Source: CAVSRC01 sp963743015
GTDB taxonomy: Bacteria; Pseudomonadota; Alphaproteobacteria; Rhizobiales; Kaistiaceae
Length of the DNA: 64,000 nucleotides
Assembly: GCA_963743015.1 (NCBI GenBank)
Contig: CAVUOD010000014.1
Coordinates: 372,001 to 436,000 of the forward strand
Reading direction: 5' to 3'
The notes under the pieces were generated by a model. It searched no databases. It saw nothing but the letters and a program-made list of their open reading frames with translations, and had not been told where the DNA came from. How positions within the stretch are numbered: position 1 is the stretch's first letter; each line of letters opens with the position of its first letter. Position numbers and translations under genes: made by a program. Shown here one piece after another: positions 38,125 to 47,227 of the stretch.

Positions 38125-38153
38125 GTCTCGGGTCTTTCGGGAGTCGGGTAAAG

Positions 38154-39101
38154 TCATTTTGGCGCCGAGGCTACCGGCTGCGCCGGGGCAGCCCGCCGGT
38201 CGGCGCTGAGATCGGCGGCAAGCCTGAGGGCTCCGACCACCGGCGGCGCCGAATAGATCGTGGCCGTCATGCTCTGGCCAAAACGCAGGGCGACCTCTTC
38301 CAGAAATGCGTTGGCAAGGCTCGGCTGCGCCACGATCACGCCGCCGCCGGCGACGATCTTCTCGGCCTTCGCCCCGCGCTTCTTCAGTTGCGCGACAAGT
38401 TCGACAAGCTGTCTGGCGCCGTCGCGGATGACCTGCGCGGCAAGTGCCGAACCTTGTCGTTCTGCCTCGAATACCAGCGGTGCGTGGCGCCCGAGCCCGG
38501 CGGCGTCGCCGAGCTTGGCGAGCGCGCTGCCGACGCGCGTTCCGCTGCGGATGCCGAGCGTCTCGAAAAGATGATGGACGAGCGGGTCGCGCTTCGAGCC
38601 ACCGCCGTCGACATGCAGGCGGACGGCGCGGGCGGCCTCGCGCACGAGCCCGGCGGCGCTTCCCTCGTCGCCGATGATCCAGCCCCACCCCCCCGCAACC
38701 AGCATGCCGTGCTCGGCATCGCGATAGACCGCGATCGAACCCGTTCCGGCGACGAGCCCGATCGCCTGCTTGTAGCCGAGCGCGGCCGGCAGCAGCTCGG
38801 CGTCGTTGACGACGCGGACTGGGAACGACGCGTGCCGGCTAAGGGCCGTCTCGAAGGCCTCGCATTCCTGCGCGTCGTCGCAGCCATGCGCGCCGACAGC
38901 AAGCGCGGCTACCGGCTTGTCGCCGACCAGCTTGCGCACGAGCGCATGGAGCGTATCGGCGTCCTTGTCCCAGTCGCGCACACGCCACTCGGCCGTCGGC
39001 AGGACGAGATCGTCGTGCCCGTCGCTCGCTTCGCTGGCGCGCAACTGCGTCTTGGTGCCGCCGATGTCCACGCCAACCATCAAACCCGCGAAATCCGTCA
39101 T
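38154..39101 (-). CDS. BadF/BadG-type sugar kinase (N-acetylglucosamine kinase-like)
   Basis: This 315-residue ASKHA-fold kinase has the phosphate-1 motif GVDIGGTKTQLRASE near the start, NDAELLPAALG, and the adenosine-side GTGSIAVYRD and GGWGWIIGDEGSA typical of BadF/NagK-type kinases. Its ATG overlaps the ATPase stop (ATGA). With the adjoining SIS protein it suggests phosphorylation and then isomerisation or deamination of an amino sugar brought in by the CUT1 importer. Confidence 0.88.
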   Translation of the reverse strand: MTDFAGLMVGVDIGGTKTQLRASEASDGHDDLVLPTAEWRVRDWDKDADTLHALVRKLVGDKPVAALAVGAHGCDDAQECEAFETALSRHASFPVRVVNDAELLPAALGYKQAIGLVAGTGSIAVYRDAEHGMLVAGGWGWIIGDEGSAAGLVREAARAVRLHVDGGGSKRDPLVHHLFETLGIRSGTRVGSALAKLGDAAGLGRHAPLVFEAERQGSALAAQVIRDGARQLVELVAQLKKRGAKAEKIVAGGGVIVAQPSLANAFLEEVALRFGQSMTATIYSAPPVVGALRLAADLSADRRAAPAQPVASAPK

Positions 39102-40189
39102 GCGTGGTCCACCCGGACACCAGCCTTGTCGAAGAGATGGATCGCGTTGCGGTCGAGCTTCGCCAGACACGGCGCTCCGCCGGCGTAGCGCCCCTTGGCG
39201 CTGCGCGCGATCAGCCGCTCGCCGCTCGGCAGATCGAAATGAACGAAGGTCACGTCGCCGAGCTCTTCGACGAAGGCCACACGACCGCTCAGCACGGCCG
39301 CATCGTCGGTCGTCTCGACCATGGCGATGTGTTCGCTGCGGATGCCGACATCGACGTCACCGCCGGGGAGAGCGGGACCGGACCACGGAATGTCGAAGCC
39401 GGCCTGTCCGCCGACATTAGCGAGCGTGATGGTTTCGTCGCCCGCGGCCTTCAGCCTTGCCCCGATGAAGTTCATCTTGGGCGAGCCGACAAAGCCAGCG
39501 ACGAACCTGTTGGCAGGCTTCTCATAGAGGTCGAGCGGCCGGCCGACCTGCTGGATCACGCCCTGATTCATCACTACCATGCGGTCGGCCAGCGTCATCG
39601 CCTCGACTTGGTCGTGGGTCACGAAGATCATCGTGGTGCCGAGCTTGGCGTGGAGCTCGATCAGCTCGGCGCGCATCTGCACACGCAGTTCCGCATCGAG
39701 ATTGGATAGCGGCTCATCGAACAGGAAGACCTGTGGCTCGCGGACGATGGCGCGGCCGATGGCGACGCGCTGCTTCTGCCCGCCGGACAGCTGACCCGGC
39801 CGGCGATCGAGCAGGTCGGTGACCCGCAGGATCTCGGCGGCGTGATTGACCTTCGCGGCGATCTTCGCCTTCGACTCGTGGGCCATGGTGAGGCTGAAGG
39901 CCATGTTCTGGAACACCGTCATGTGCGGGTAGAGCGCATAGGACTGGAAGACCATCGCCACGCCGCGCTTGGCCGGGTCGACGTTGTTGACGCGCCTGTC
40001 ATCTAGTCTGATCTCGCCGCTGGTGATCTCCTCGAGCCCGGAGATCATGCGCAGCAGCGTCGACTTCCCGCAGCCCGACGGACCGACGAAGACGACGAAC
40101 TCGCCATCGGCGATATCGAGGTTGATGTCCTGCAACACCCGGGTCGGGCCGTAGGACTTGCTGGCGTTGACAATCTTCACGTTGGCCAT
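39098..40189 (-). CDS. CUT1 sugar ABC transporter ATPase (UgpC/MalK type, cluster D)
   Basis: The 363-residue ATPase has Walker A GPSGCGKST, signature LSGGQKQRV, FLFDEPLSNLD and the FVTHDQ switch, plus a C-terminal regulatory domain from about residue 235. The ATG at 40189 (MANVKIVNASKSYG) is the natural start. It lies downstream of the two permeases and couples to the kinase gene. Confidence 0.92.
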   Translation of the reverse strand: MANVKIVNASKSYGPTRVLQDINLDIADGEFVVFVGPSGCGKSTLLRMISGLEEITSGEIRLDDRRVNNVDPAKRGVAMVFQSYALYPHMTVFQNMAFSLTMAHESKAKIAAKVNHAAEILRVTDLLDRRPGQLSGGQKQRVAIGRAIVREPQVFLFDEPLSNLDAELRVQMRAELIELHAKLGTTMIFVTHDQVEAMTLADRMVVMNQGVIQQVGRPLDLYEKPANRFVAGFVGSPKMNFIGARLKAAGDETITLANVGGQAGFDIPWSGPALPGGDVDVGIRSEHIAMVETTDDAAVLSGRVAFVEELGDVTFVHFDLPSGERLIARSAKGRYAGGAPCLAKLDRNAIHLFDKAGVRVDHA

Positions 40190-40226
40190 CTGCGGGCTCC
40201 CGATTGTCGATTTCGGCCCATCGCGC

Positions 40227-41105
40227 TCACGCCTTGGTTCCCGACATGGCAATGCCCTCGACGATCTTGCGCTGGAAGATCAGGAAGAAGACCAGCGGCG
40301 GCAGCGCGGCCAACAGGTTTGCGGTCATCACCACGTCCACCGTCACGTGCGAATAGGGCGAGTTGAACAGGCCGACGACCTGGCTGACCGTATACAGCTC
40401 CGGACGCGGCGCCACGACCAGCGGCCAAATGAAGTTGCCCCATGTGCGCATGAAGGTGAGGATGGCGAGCGTCACCAGCGCATTGCCCGACAGCGGCAGC
40501 GCGATGTAGCGGTAGAGCCGGAAGTGCCCGGCGCCGTCGAGGCGCGCCGCCTCGAGCATCTCGCGTGGGATGGTCTTCATGAACTGGACCAGCATGAACA
40601 GCCCGAAGGCAGACGACAGCCCGGGCACGACCAGCCCCTGCATCGTGCTGATCCAGCCGAGGCGGACGGTGAGCAGATAGGTAGGGATCAGTGTGACGGC
40701 GGTCGGTACCATCAGCGACAGCAAGACGATCGCGAAGAGGATGCGTTTGCCGGGAAACTCGAACAGGGCAAATTCGAATGCCGCCATCGAGCCGACCAGC
40801 AGCAGGCCGACGATGGTCAACAGGCTGTAGGCAAGCGAGACGAAATAGGCGTGCAGGTAGTCGGTCTCGCGCAGGATGGTCACGATCTTGTCGATACCGG
40901 AGCTCAACGAGGTCGGATAGAGGCGCGGATTGATAGCGACCGGCAGGCCGGGCTCGGCAAAGACGACATTGACCATCCACAGGATCGGGAAGACCGCCAC
41001 CAAGCCGATGCAGATGGCGACCGCGAACCGCAGAATGGTTCCCAGCGTCTCCTCCGACACGAACGAACCCGCCGTGTCGTCGTGGGTCGACGGCGTCGCG
41101 GTCAC
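40227..41105 (-). CDS. CUT1 sugar ABC transporter permease (MalG type, cluster D)
   Basis: This 292-residue permease has six spans and the EAA loop EAARLDGAGHFRLYRYIALP. GTG start overlapping the upstream permease stop by 4 bp. The hydrophilic first 20 residues precede the first membrane segment, as usual for MalG-like proteins. Confidence 0.92.
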   Translation of the reverse strand: MTATPSTHDDTAGSFVSEETLGTILRFAVAICIGLVAVFPILWMVNVVFAEPGLPVAINPRLYPTSLSSGIDKIVTILRETDYLHAYFVSLAYSLLTIVGLLLVGSMAAFEFALFEFPGKRILFAIVLLSLMVPTAVTLIPTYLLTVRLGWISTMQGLVVPGLSSAFGLFMLVQFMKTIPREMLEAARLDGAGHFRLYRYIALPLSGNALVTLAILTFMRTWGNFIWPLVVAPRPELYTVSQVVGLFNSPYSHVTVDVVMTANLLAALPPLVFFLIFQRKIVEGIAMSGTKA

Positions 41106-41983
41106 GTGTCGTAGTCCTTCCTGCGCAGGGTGAACATTGCCACCGTCACCAGTACGATCACCATGGTCAGGATGAAGCCGTAGGCAGCCGCCTCACCGAA
41201 TTTCAGCGACCCGAAGGCGCGTCCCATCATGTCCATGACCGGGAAGAGGAGCGCGTGCTGACGTCCGCCATAGGCGGTGAAGGACGAGCCGGTGAGCAGC
41301 CACGGCACCTCGAAGACCTGCAGCGCGGAAATGAAGCCATAGGTGACGACGAAGAACAGCACCGGGTAGAGCATGGGGATGGTGATGTGGATCGTCTGCT
41401 GCAGCTTGGTCGCCCCGTCGAGCCGCGCCGCTTCGTAGAAGTGTGCCGGAATGTTCTTCAGCCCGGCGAGGATGATCACCATGTTGAATCCCGCCGACAC
41501 CCAGACGTCGACCGCGATCAGCGCGTAGAGCATGGTGTGGGTGTCGTTGAGGAAGCTGATCGAGCGGAAGCCGAGCCAGCCGAGGATCATGTTCAACAGG
41601 CCGAAGTTCGGCGTGTAGATCCAGCGCCAGATGGTTGCCGCAAGGAACATCGGCAGGATGACCGGCATGAAGAACAGGCTGCGGAAAAAGCTCCCCCAGA
41701 ATCCCTTGAAGCTGTTGACCAGGAGCGCCAGGCAGAAGGCTACGGTGATGCCAATCGGCACCGTGATCGCGACATAGGTCGCGAGGTTGGTCATCGATCG
41801 GCTGAAATCCCGGGAGGCAAGGATGCGCTGGTAGTTGTCCAGGGCGACGAACTTCGCCGGATGGATCGCATCCCAGTTGAAGAAGCTGTAGGTGAAGCCG
41901 CTCAGGATCGGATAGAGGAAGAAGGCCGCAAAAAGCAGCATGAACGGCAATACCATCAGGTAGTGCGGTATGTGCTTCCTCAT
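41102..41983 (-). CDS. CUT1 sugar ABC transporter permease (MalF type, cluster D)
   Basis: The 293-residue permease has the EAA loop EAARLDGATKLQQTIHITIP. The start at ATG 41983 (MRKHIPHYLMVLPFML) leads straight into the first membrane segment. A longer frame back to 42097 passes through two hairpins and is not likely translated. Partner of the MalG-type permease. Confidence 0.9.
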   Translation of the reverse strand: MRKHIPHYLMVLPFMLLFAAFFLYPILSGFTYSFFNWDAIHPAKFVALDNYQRILASRDFSRSMTNLATYVAITVPIGITVAFCLALLVNSFKGFWGSFFRSLFFMPVILPMFLAATIWRWIYTPNFGLLNMILGWLGFRSISFLNDTHTMLYALIAVDVWVSAGFNMVIILAGLKNIPAHFYEAARLDGATKLQQTIHITIPMLYPVLFFVVTYGFISALQVFEVPWLLTGSSFTAYGGRQHALLFPVMDMMGRAFGSLKFGEAAAYGFILTMVIVLVTVAMFTLRRKDYDT

Positions 41984-42026
41984 CAGTCGGCCGGCGTCCA
42001 AGTATTCATCAAACCTGATCGAAGGC

Positions 42027-42101
42027 GGTCGCGCTGCCGGTATGCCTGCTGCAGCGCGACCGAGGCGGCGATGGCCGGACCCAAAGGATCCGGCCATCGC
42101 T
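42027..42101 (-). other. Two tandem hairpins after solute-binding-protein gene (cluster D)
   Basis: The gap between the binding-protein stop and the permease start holds two strong stems: an 11-bp stem (42027-42037 with 42053-42063, arms CGGTCGCGCTG and CAGCGCGACCG) and a perfect 12-bp stem (42069-42080 with 42090-42101, arms GCGATGGCCGGA and TCCGGCCATCGC). Neither has a T-run. They are likely to raise binding-protein mRNA over the permease part. Confidence 0.75.
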
Positions 42102-42117
42102 GATATCGCAGGCTCGA

Positions 42118-43383
42118 TCAGCCGCCTGCAAGACAGGCATTGAGCTGATCGACCAGCGACTTTGCACCCTCCGCCGCGTCGACGTTGTTGTCGACGACTT
42201 CTGCGGCGTTGTCGGTGAGGATCTGCCGGTAGCAGTTCGGATAGGCACCGACGAAATAGGGCGGCATGTTGAACAGCGCGTCCTTTGCCGCATCCTCGGT
42301 GATCTTCACCAGCGGCAGAGAGGCAGCCTCGGCCATGGCCGCGGCGTTGGCGTTGAAGCGCGACAGGAGCTTCTCCCAGCGCACCATCTGCTCCTTGGCG
42401 GAGACGTAGGCGGCGAACTCGAAGGCGACGTCGGCATGAGCGTTCGGCGCGATGCCGATGAACTCGTAGCCCTTGATGCCGCCATGCGTGCCCTCGGTGG
42501 CGCCGGGGGCGAGCACGTAGTCGTACTGCAGGCCCGACTGCTTGGCGGCGTCCTCATAGGTCGGATTCACCCAAGGCCCGACGATGTGGAAGGCGAGCTG
42601 GTTGGAGATGAACAGGTCCTTGGTTGCCTGGTCGTTACGGCTGGTTCCGCTGTTGTACGGCGCCATGTCCTTGAACATCTGCAAGGCCTTGGCGTACTTC
42701 GCGGGATCGACCTTGGTGGTCTTGGCGTCGAAGTTCGCGCCCCAATCATCGTTGCCGGCGGCGCCGGAATAGGTCGCCACGACCGACTGCCAGGTCTGCG
42801 TCTGGTCGGGAACGGCGTACTTGCCAGCCGCCTTGATCTTCTTCATCTGCGCCAGCCAGTCCGCCCAGTCCTTGATCGGCTGCGACGGGTCGATGCCGGC
42901 CGCCTTGAGCACGGTCAGGTTCCGGTACATGAAGGTGGCGTAGCCGGTATAGGGGATGCAGTACATGGTATCGGGCGCCGGCTGGCAGACCGACACCGCG
43001 GCGGGATCGAACTGGTCCCGGTATGCCTGCGGTAGGGCCATCCACTCCGCGTAGATGTTCTTGAGGGCGCTCGCCTGGACGAGCGTCGCGCCGACATCGA
43101 CGCCGTTCATGAACACATCCGGCAGGGTACCGCTGGCGGCGCCGGCGATCTCGCCGCCGGTCAGGTCGTCGTCGCCCTTGCCCGAGATGTTGATGGTGAC
43201 ATTCGGGTGGGTCTTCTGGAATTCTTTGATGAAGGTCTGCTGCATCTGCAGGGCATCGCCCTGGGCGTAGTCCGAGAAGACCCAATACTCCAAGGTGATT
43301 GGGTCCTGCGCATGCGCGCTGCCCATCGTTGCCGCAGCAACGAGAGCAGCGAAACTCATGGTCAGTCCTTGGCGGCTCAACAT
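42118..43383 (-). CDS. CUT1 sugar ABC transporter solute-binding protein (cluster D)
   Basis: The 421-residue protein starts with the signal peptide MLSRQGLTMSFAALVAAATM, cut near SAHAQDP. It has the type I extracellular solute-binding layout, with ITLEYWVFSDYAQGD at the mature N-terminus. The ATG at 43383 has GGAGGGAAAAGG before it. It is the first gene of the cluster D importer, downstream of the ROK operator. Confidence 0.92.
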   Translation of the reverse strand: MLSRQGLTMSFAALVAAATMGSAHAQDPITLEYWVFSDYAQGDALQMQQTFIKEFQKTHPNVTINISGKGDDDLTGGEIAGAASGTLPDVFMNGVDVGATLVQASALKNIYAEWMALPQAYRDQFDPAAVSVCQPAPDTMYCIPYTGYATFMYRNLTVLKAAGIDPSQPIKDWADWLAQMKKIKAAGKYAVPDQTQTWQSVVATYSGAAGNDDWGANFDAKTTKVDPAKYAKALQMFKDMAPYNSGTSRNDQATKDLFISNQLAFHIVGPWVNPTYEDAAKQSGLQYDYVLAPGATEGTHGGIKGYEFIGIAPNAHADVAFEFAAYVSAKEQMVRWEKLLSRFNANAAAMAEAASLPLVKITEDAAKDALFNMPPYFVGAYPNCYRQILTDNAAEVVDNNVDAAEGAKSLVDQLNACLAGG

Positions 43384-43463
43384 CCTTTTCCCTCCATTGC
43401 CCGCGCGAACGCCCCGCGGCGTCCACGCAAGACGCGTCACAGCGCCGGTCTATTTATTAAGCA

Positions 43464-43479
43464 GATTAACAAATTAATC
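43464..43479. promoter_or_regulatory. Probable ROK repressor operator
   Basis: GATTAA-CAAA-TTAATC is a perfect 6-bp inverted repeat in an AT-rich island (43450-43481), in otherwise GC-rich DNA, between the ROK gene and the binding-protein gene. AT-rich inverted repeats are the usual sites of NagC/XylR-type ROK repressors. It would control the importer operon. Confidence 0.6.
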
Positions 43480-43609
43480 AAGCGGGTCGACTGCCCGGAC
43501 TTGACACCGCACGCTGTCCGGGCAGGGCGCAAAGGCAAGGAAATCATCAGTTTTGGATGAGCGCCAACCAGCGATTCGGACGTTGAGCGGCGGTCGACGC
43601 GACGCAGGG

Positions 43610-44818
43610 TCAGGCCAGCGGCGTGTTCGGCGCCGGCGTGTCGCCGAGGAGGAGATGGCTGGCATATTCGGCCGTCAGTTTCTCGATGCCGAGCACGGTT
43701 GCATCGAGACCGAGTGCGCTCGTCTCGATGCGGGTGGGCAGGCATAGCCGCGCCACCGTCTCGCGCACCCATGGCAGGATGATCGCATTGCTGCCGATAC
43801 CGCCGCCGAGCACGACGAGGCCGGGATCGAGAACGCTGACACAGGCGGCGACGAGCGCACCGATATCCTCGGCGTGGCGGCGGACCTGTTCCAGCGCCGC
43901 CGGATGCTGCTGCTCCGCCAGGGTCAGGAGTTGCGCGGTGTCGCGTGGCGGCGGTCCGGCATCACCGGCGGCCGGCCAGTCGCGGTTCACGCGTTGCATG
44001 AGCATCTCCGCCCCGAGGTAATTCTCGAGTTCTTCGCTTGCCGGGCGGCGGTCCGTGCCCCAGGGAAACGGCAGGTGTGCGACCTCGCCGGCGGCGCCGT
44101 TATAGCCGCGCAGCAGCTGCCCGCGCAGGACGACGCCCATGCCGATTTTGAGGCCGACCTGAATGTAGGCGAAGTCGGGCGCACCGCGCGCGACGCCCTC
44201 GCTCGATTCGGCGACGGCCGCGCAGTTGACGTTGTTCTCTATCAGCAACGGCACGTGCGCAGGCGGCGCGAAATTCAGGAACAGGTTGTTTTGGCCGGTC
44301 GCTGCGGTGTCGGCATCCTTGGCCACGACGCGCGCCGGCAGGGCAATGCCCATCGCCCTCAGCGGCCCCCAGGCGGGCTCGGCGAGCGCGCGGATCTCCT
44401 CGACCTCCTTGGCGACTGCCTTGCTGATCTCGGCGCTGAGATAGCGCTGACCGGAAGCCAGGCGATAGACATGGCTGTGCAGCAATCGCCGGTCGAGAGT
44501 CGACGCGCGGAGGCGGATATGGGTCGAGCCGGCGTCGACGGCGATCACATGGCCCGCCGCGGCGGCCGGTCGATACACGGCGGCTCTCCTCCCTAGCGCA
44601 CCGTTCACCTCACCGATCTTCTCAATCAGGCCCATCCGCTGCAGCGCGGCGACGGACGCCGACATGGTCGGTCGCGACAACCCGAGCGCGGTAGAAAGCT
44701 GCGGACGGGTCGCCGGCCCCTTGGAAAGGAGCAGCCGAAACACCGACTTCGCACTCGAAGTGAATGTCGTCCGGCTGTCTTGGCGACCGTTTGGCGGGAT
44801 ATCCAAAGGCGTGTCCAT
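43610..44818 (-). CDS. ROK family transcriptional repressor (NagC/XylR type)
   Basis: An N-terminal winged helix (SVFRLLLSKGPATRPQLSTA, then LSRPTMSASVAALQRMGLIE) is joined to a ROK sugar-kinase-like domain with IAVDAGSTHIRLR and YNGAAGEVAHLPF. The usual zinc cysteine cluster of ROK proteins is not evident here. The 402-residue length fits NagC/Mlc-like repressors. It is transcribed in the same direction as the importer and sits upstream of it, so it may regulate both itself and the operon. Confidence 0.88.
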   Translation of the reverse strand: MDTPLDIPPNGRQDSRTTFTSSAKSVFRLLLSKGPATRPQLSTALGLSRPTMSASVAALQRMGLIEKIGEVNGALGRRAAVYRPAAAAGHVIAVDAGSTHIRLRASTLDRRLLHSHVYRLASGQRYLSAEISKAVAKEVEEIRALAEPAWGPLRAMGIALPARVVAKDADTAATGQNNLFLNFAPPAHVPLLIENNVNCAAVAESSEGVARGAPDFAYIQVGLKIGMGVVLRGQLLRGYNGAAGEVAHLPFPWGTDRRPASEELENYLGAEMLMQRVNRDWPAAGDAGPPPRDTAQLLTLAEQQHPAALEQVRRHAEDIGALVAACVSVLDPGLVVLGGGIGSNAIILPWVRETVARLCLPTRIETSALGLDATVLGIEKLTAEYASHLLLGDTPAPNTPLA

Positions 44819-44848
44819 CGTGCAGGAAGCTGCCTAAAGCGCTATCCG

Positions 44849-44875
44849 ATGCGGTTTGCAAGAGCAAAACCGCAT
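44849..44875. repeat. Small palindromic element
   Basis: ATGCGGTTT and AAACCGCAT form a 9-bp stem around a 9-base loop just upstream of the ROK gene. It resembles the short dispersed intergenic palindromes seen in rhizobial genomes, but no second copy was noticed in this window. Confidence 0.35.
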
Positions 44876-44941
44876 TCAATCATACCAATGGACCTTGTCC
44901 TCTGTCTTCGTTCGGCCGATCCGCTCCGGACCGTTGAGTGA

Positions 44942-45292
44942 TCAATCAGACGCCGCAAGTTCCGACAGCCTGACGAACGCGCCCTGCCTGAGCGCGAAGC
45001 TGCATACGAGACGGCCTCCGGCGCGGATCGAGTACCAGTGCGTCTCGTAGCCCTTGGCGCCGTTCTGGCCGCGATAGTTTGCAGCGGAAACCAAAAGCTT
45101 CTGGTCCTCGGCGAAGAGCAGGGCGTGCGGCTCGAAGGTGCCGGTGCTCAAGGTGATGGTTCGCCTGAGCGTCAGGTCGTTCGCCGAGAAGATCCAGAAC
45201 CGCGCCGACTTTCGCAGAGTCCCATCGGACACGTGTGTATAGATCTCGGTCGTTGCGATGCTCGAATGACCGAGCAGTCTCTGCACTGTCAA
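44942..45292 (-). pseudogene. Tyrosine recombinase C-terminal remnant fused to unrelated sequence
   Basis: The first ~28 residues (TVQRLLGHSSIATTEIYTHV) are the end of a XerC/D-like tyrosine recombinase, including the LLGHSSI motif and the nucleophilic Tyr. After that the frame changes character: ANDLTLRRTITLSTGTFEPH and LLVSAANYRG look like a beta-propeller blade. The R-H-R part of the catalytic domain is missing upstream. This is a decayed integrase scar, not a working gene. Confidence 0.65.
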
Positions 45293-45598
45293 TCGGCCTC
45301 GAGTGTTGACCCCCGATCGGCGCTTGAAATTGCACGCCGGGTCTCAGGCATTCCTTCGGCAAGCCCAAGCGAAAAGTGGATTTCGGTGGACTACCCGGCG
45401 GAGCACCTAGTCAGCTGCAAACTCGTCTCAGAGTTCCAACTTCCTTACGACAACAGCGGCGCCGTCGCCGCCATGCCCGCTCGGCGGCACCTATCGCGGG
45501 CATCTCCCTCCGAGTTTGTTACCTGGATCGTAGGAGACCACGGAAACGGGCAGCGGCGACACCGTTCGCAAATTCGGACATAAACCGGTTCGCGCCGT
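45293..45598. other. Intergenic stretch next to the integrase scar
   Basis: About 300 bp between the integrase remnant and the oxidoreductase stop. No frame here has recognisable similarity, and the rest of the recombinase domain is absent. It is probably degraded DNA. Confidence 0.35.
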
Positions 45599-47146
45599 TC
45601 AGCCGCGAAGATGTGGAAAGATGCGCGGATCGACACTCGCGGCAGCCAGCAGCCCGCCCCACATGGCCCCGAATATCCCCGGTGTCGCGACGTCCTGGCC
45701 GCTGAGGTAGAGGCCGGGAATGGGTGTCTTCATACGAAGAGCACGGCTCGTCGCCCGGCGCGGCGTGTTCTCGAGCCCGTAGAAGGCGCCGTGCTCGTGA
45801 CCGGTGATCCAGGCGGTCGCCAGCGGCGTCGCCAGCTCGCGCAGCACGATCAAGGGAGCAAGGCGAGGAAACTGCCGTGCAAATAGCGCAAGCATGGCAT
45901 CCTCGACGCGTGTCTTGAACGCCGCGTAATCGGGCCCGCGCTTGTCATGATCAAGCGTCGCCCACGGTTCGACCATCGACCAATCGGCAAAGGCAACAAG
46001 CTCGCCGGCATGCTGCTGCCGTGGACCGGGCTCATGGGCAGGGTCCTTGAGCGACGCGAAGGAAACGAACAGGCCGGGCGGTTCCGGCTGCGTTGCCAAG
46101 TCGCTCCACAGCGTTTCGGTGGACCAGCTGTCATAGATCCAATGGTTCGACCGCGTCGCTCCGGCCGCTTCAATATCGCCTTCGAACCCAAGGAAGAGCG
46201 AGAAATGGCAGAGGCTCGGTTGAAACGACAGGATTTCCCGGCCCCAGTCCGACTGCTGCAAGTCGGCCGGCAACAACCGCATCAGCGTTTCGCGTGCCCC
46301 GATGTCGGAAACAACGGCTTTGGCGCGATATGCGGCTCCGTCGGCGGTCTCCACGCCTTTGACCGCACCGTCTTCGACGACCAGCCGCTTGGCGGCGACG
46401 CCAGTGCGCGCTTCGCCGCCGGCTTTTTTGATCGTCGGGATCAGATGATCCGCGAAGCTTCCGCCGCCGCCGACCGGATAATAGGCGCCGCTCGGCAGGT
46501 ACGAACCCACGGCCAGCGCATGCATCGCGAAACTGCCCTCCGATGGCGTTCCGCCGTCATCCGGCCACTGCGCTGCCATTACAGCAGCGAGTTTCTCGTC
46601 GCGGGTTGTCTCGTTGATGACGTCAGCCAGCGTGCGCCCACACCAACGCTTGACGGCGCGGTCGTTCCACAACGCGACCGCGGCAGCCAAAGGCCAGGGC
46701 ATCGCGCGAACCTGCAGGACCGCCGTCATCGCGCGACCGCCCTGACGCATGGCATCGAACCAGGCGTCGATTTCGTTTTCATGCCCGGGGAACCGCTCCT
46801 TGAGATCAAGGCGCTGGGCGGCCTCGGGACGCGAAAGCGGCAGCGTGAAGCCATCGGGAAAATGGAGCGTGTCGTAGATGGCACCAAGCGAGGCGAATGC
46901 CATCCGACCCTCGGTCAGCCAGTCGAGAACGGCTCGGTCCGGATCGTTCGGCGCCAAGCCGCCAAGGTAGTGAAGACCGGCGTCCCATCGAAATCCGTTG
47001 CGGCTGAAGCTGTGCGACTGCCCGCCCAGCGACCCGTATTGTTCGAGCAGGAGGACCTTGTGTCCGGTACGAGCCAAGCCGGCGGCGCAGCTCATGCCGC
47101 CCATGCCCGACCCGACGACAACGGTATCAAATTCGGTCACGTCCAC
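45599..47146 (-). CDS. FAD-dependent oxidoreductase, phytoene desaturase/retinol saturase-like
   Basis: The 515-residue protein has the dinucleotide motif VVVGSGMGGMSCAAGLARTG followed by LLLEQYGSLGGQSHSF, and a C-terminal FAD motif GLYLSGQDVATPGIFGA. It belongs to the NAD(P)/FAD-dependent carotenoid isomerase/desaturase group, but its place after a phosphonate-type permease pair argues against a carotenoid role. It might oxidise an imported amine; that is inference from context only. Confidence 0.85.
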   Translation of the reverse strand: MDVTEFDTVVVGSGMGGMSCAAGLARTGHKVLLLEQYGSLGGQSHSFSRNGFRWDAGLHYLGGLAPNDPDRAVLDWLTEGRMAFASLGAIYDTLHFPDGFTLPLSRPEAAQRLDLKERFPGHENEIDAWFDAMRQGGRAMTAVLQVRAMPWPLAAAVALWNDRAVKRWCGRTLADVINETTRDEKLAAVMAAQWPDDGGTPSEGSFAMHALAVGSYLPSGAYYPVGGGGSFADHLIPTIKKAGGEARTGVAAKRLVVEDGAVKGVETADGAAYRAKAVVSDIGARETLMRLLPADLQQSDWGREILSFQPSLCHFSLFLGFEGDIEAAGATRSNHWIYDSWSTETLWSDLATQPEPPGLFVSFASLKDPAHEPGPRQQHAGELVAFADWSMVEPWATLDHDKRGPDYAAFKTRVEDAMLALFARQFPRLAPLIVLRELATPLATAWITGHEHGAFYGLENTPRRATSRALRMKTPIPGLYLSGQDVATPGIFGAMWGGLLAAASVDPRIFPHLRG

Positions 47147-47227
47147 CTCCAGGGCCCGAGGTGCTCGAGCATGGAGCTTAGCGCTTGCCGTCTGCCGCGC
47201 CCCTGAGGCGGATCGACGCTCGGCCGC

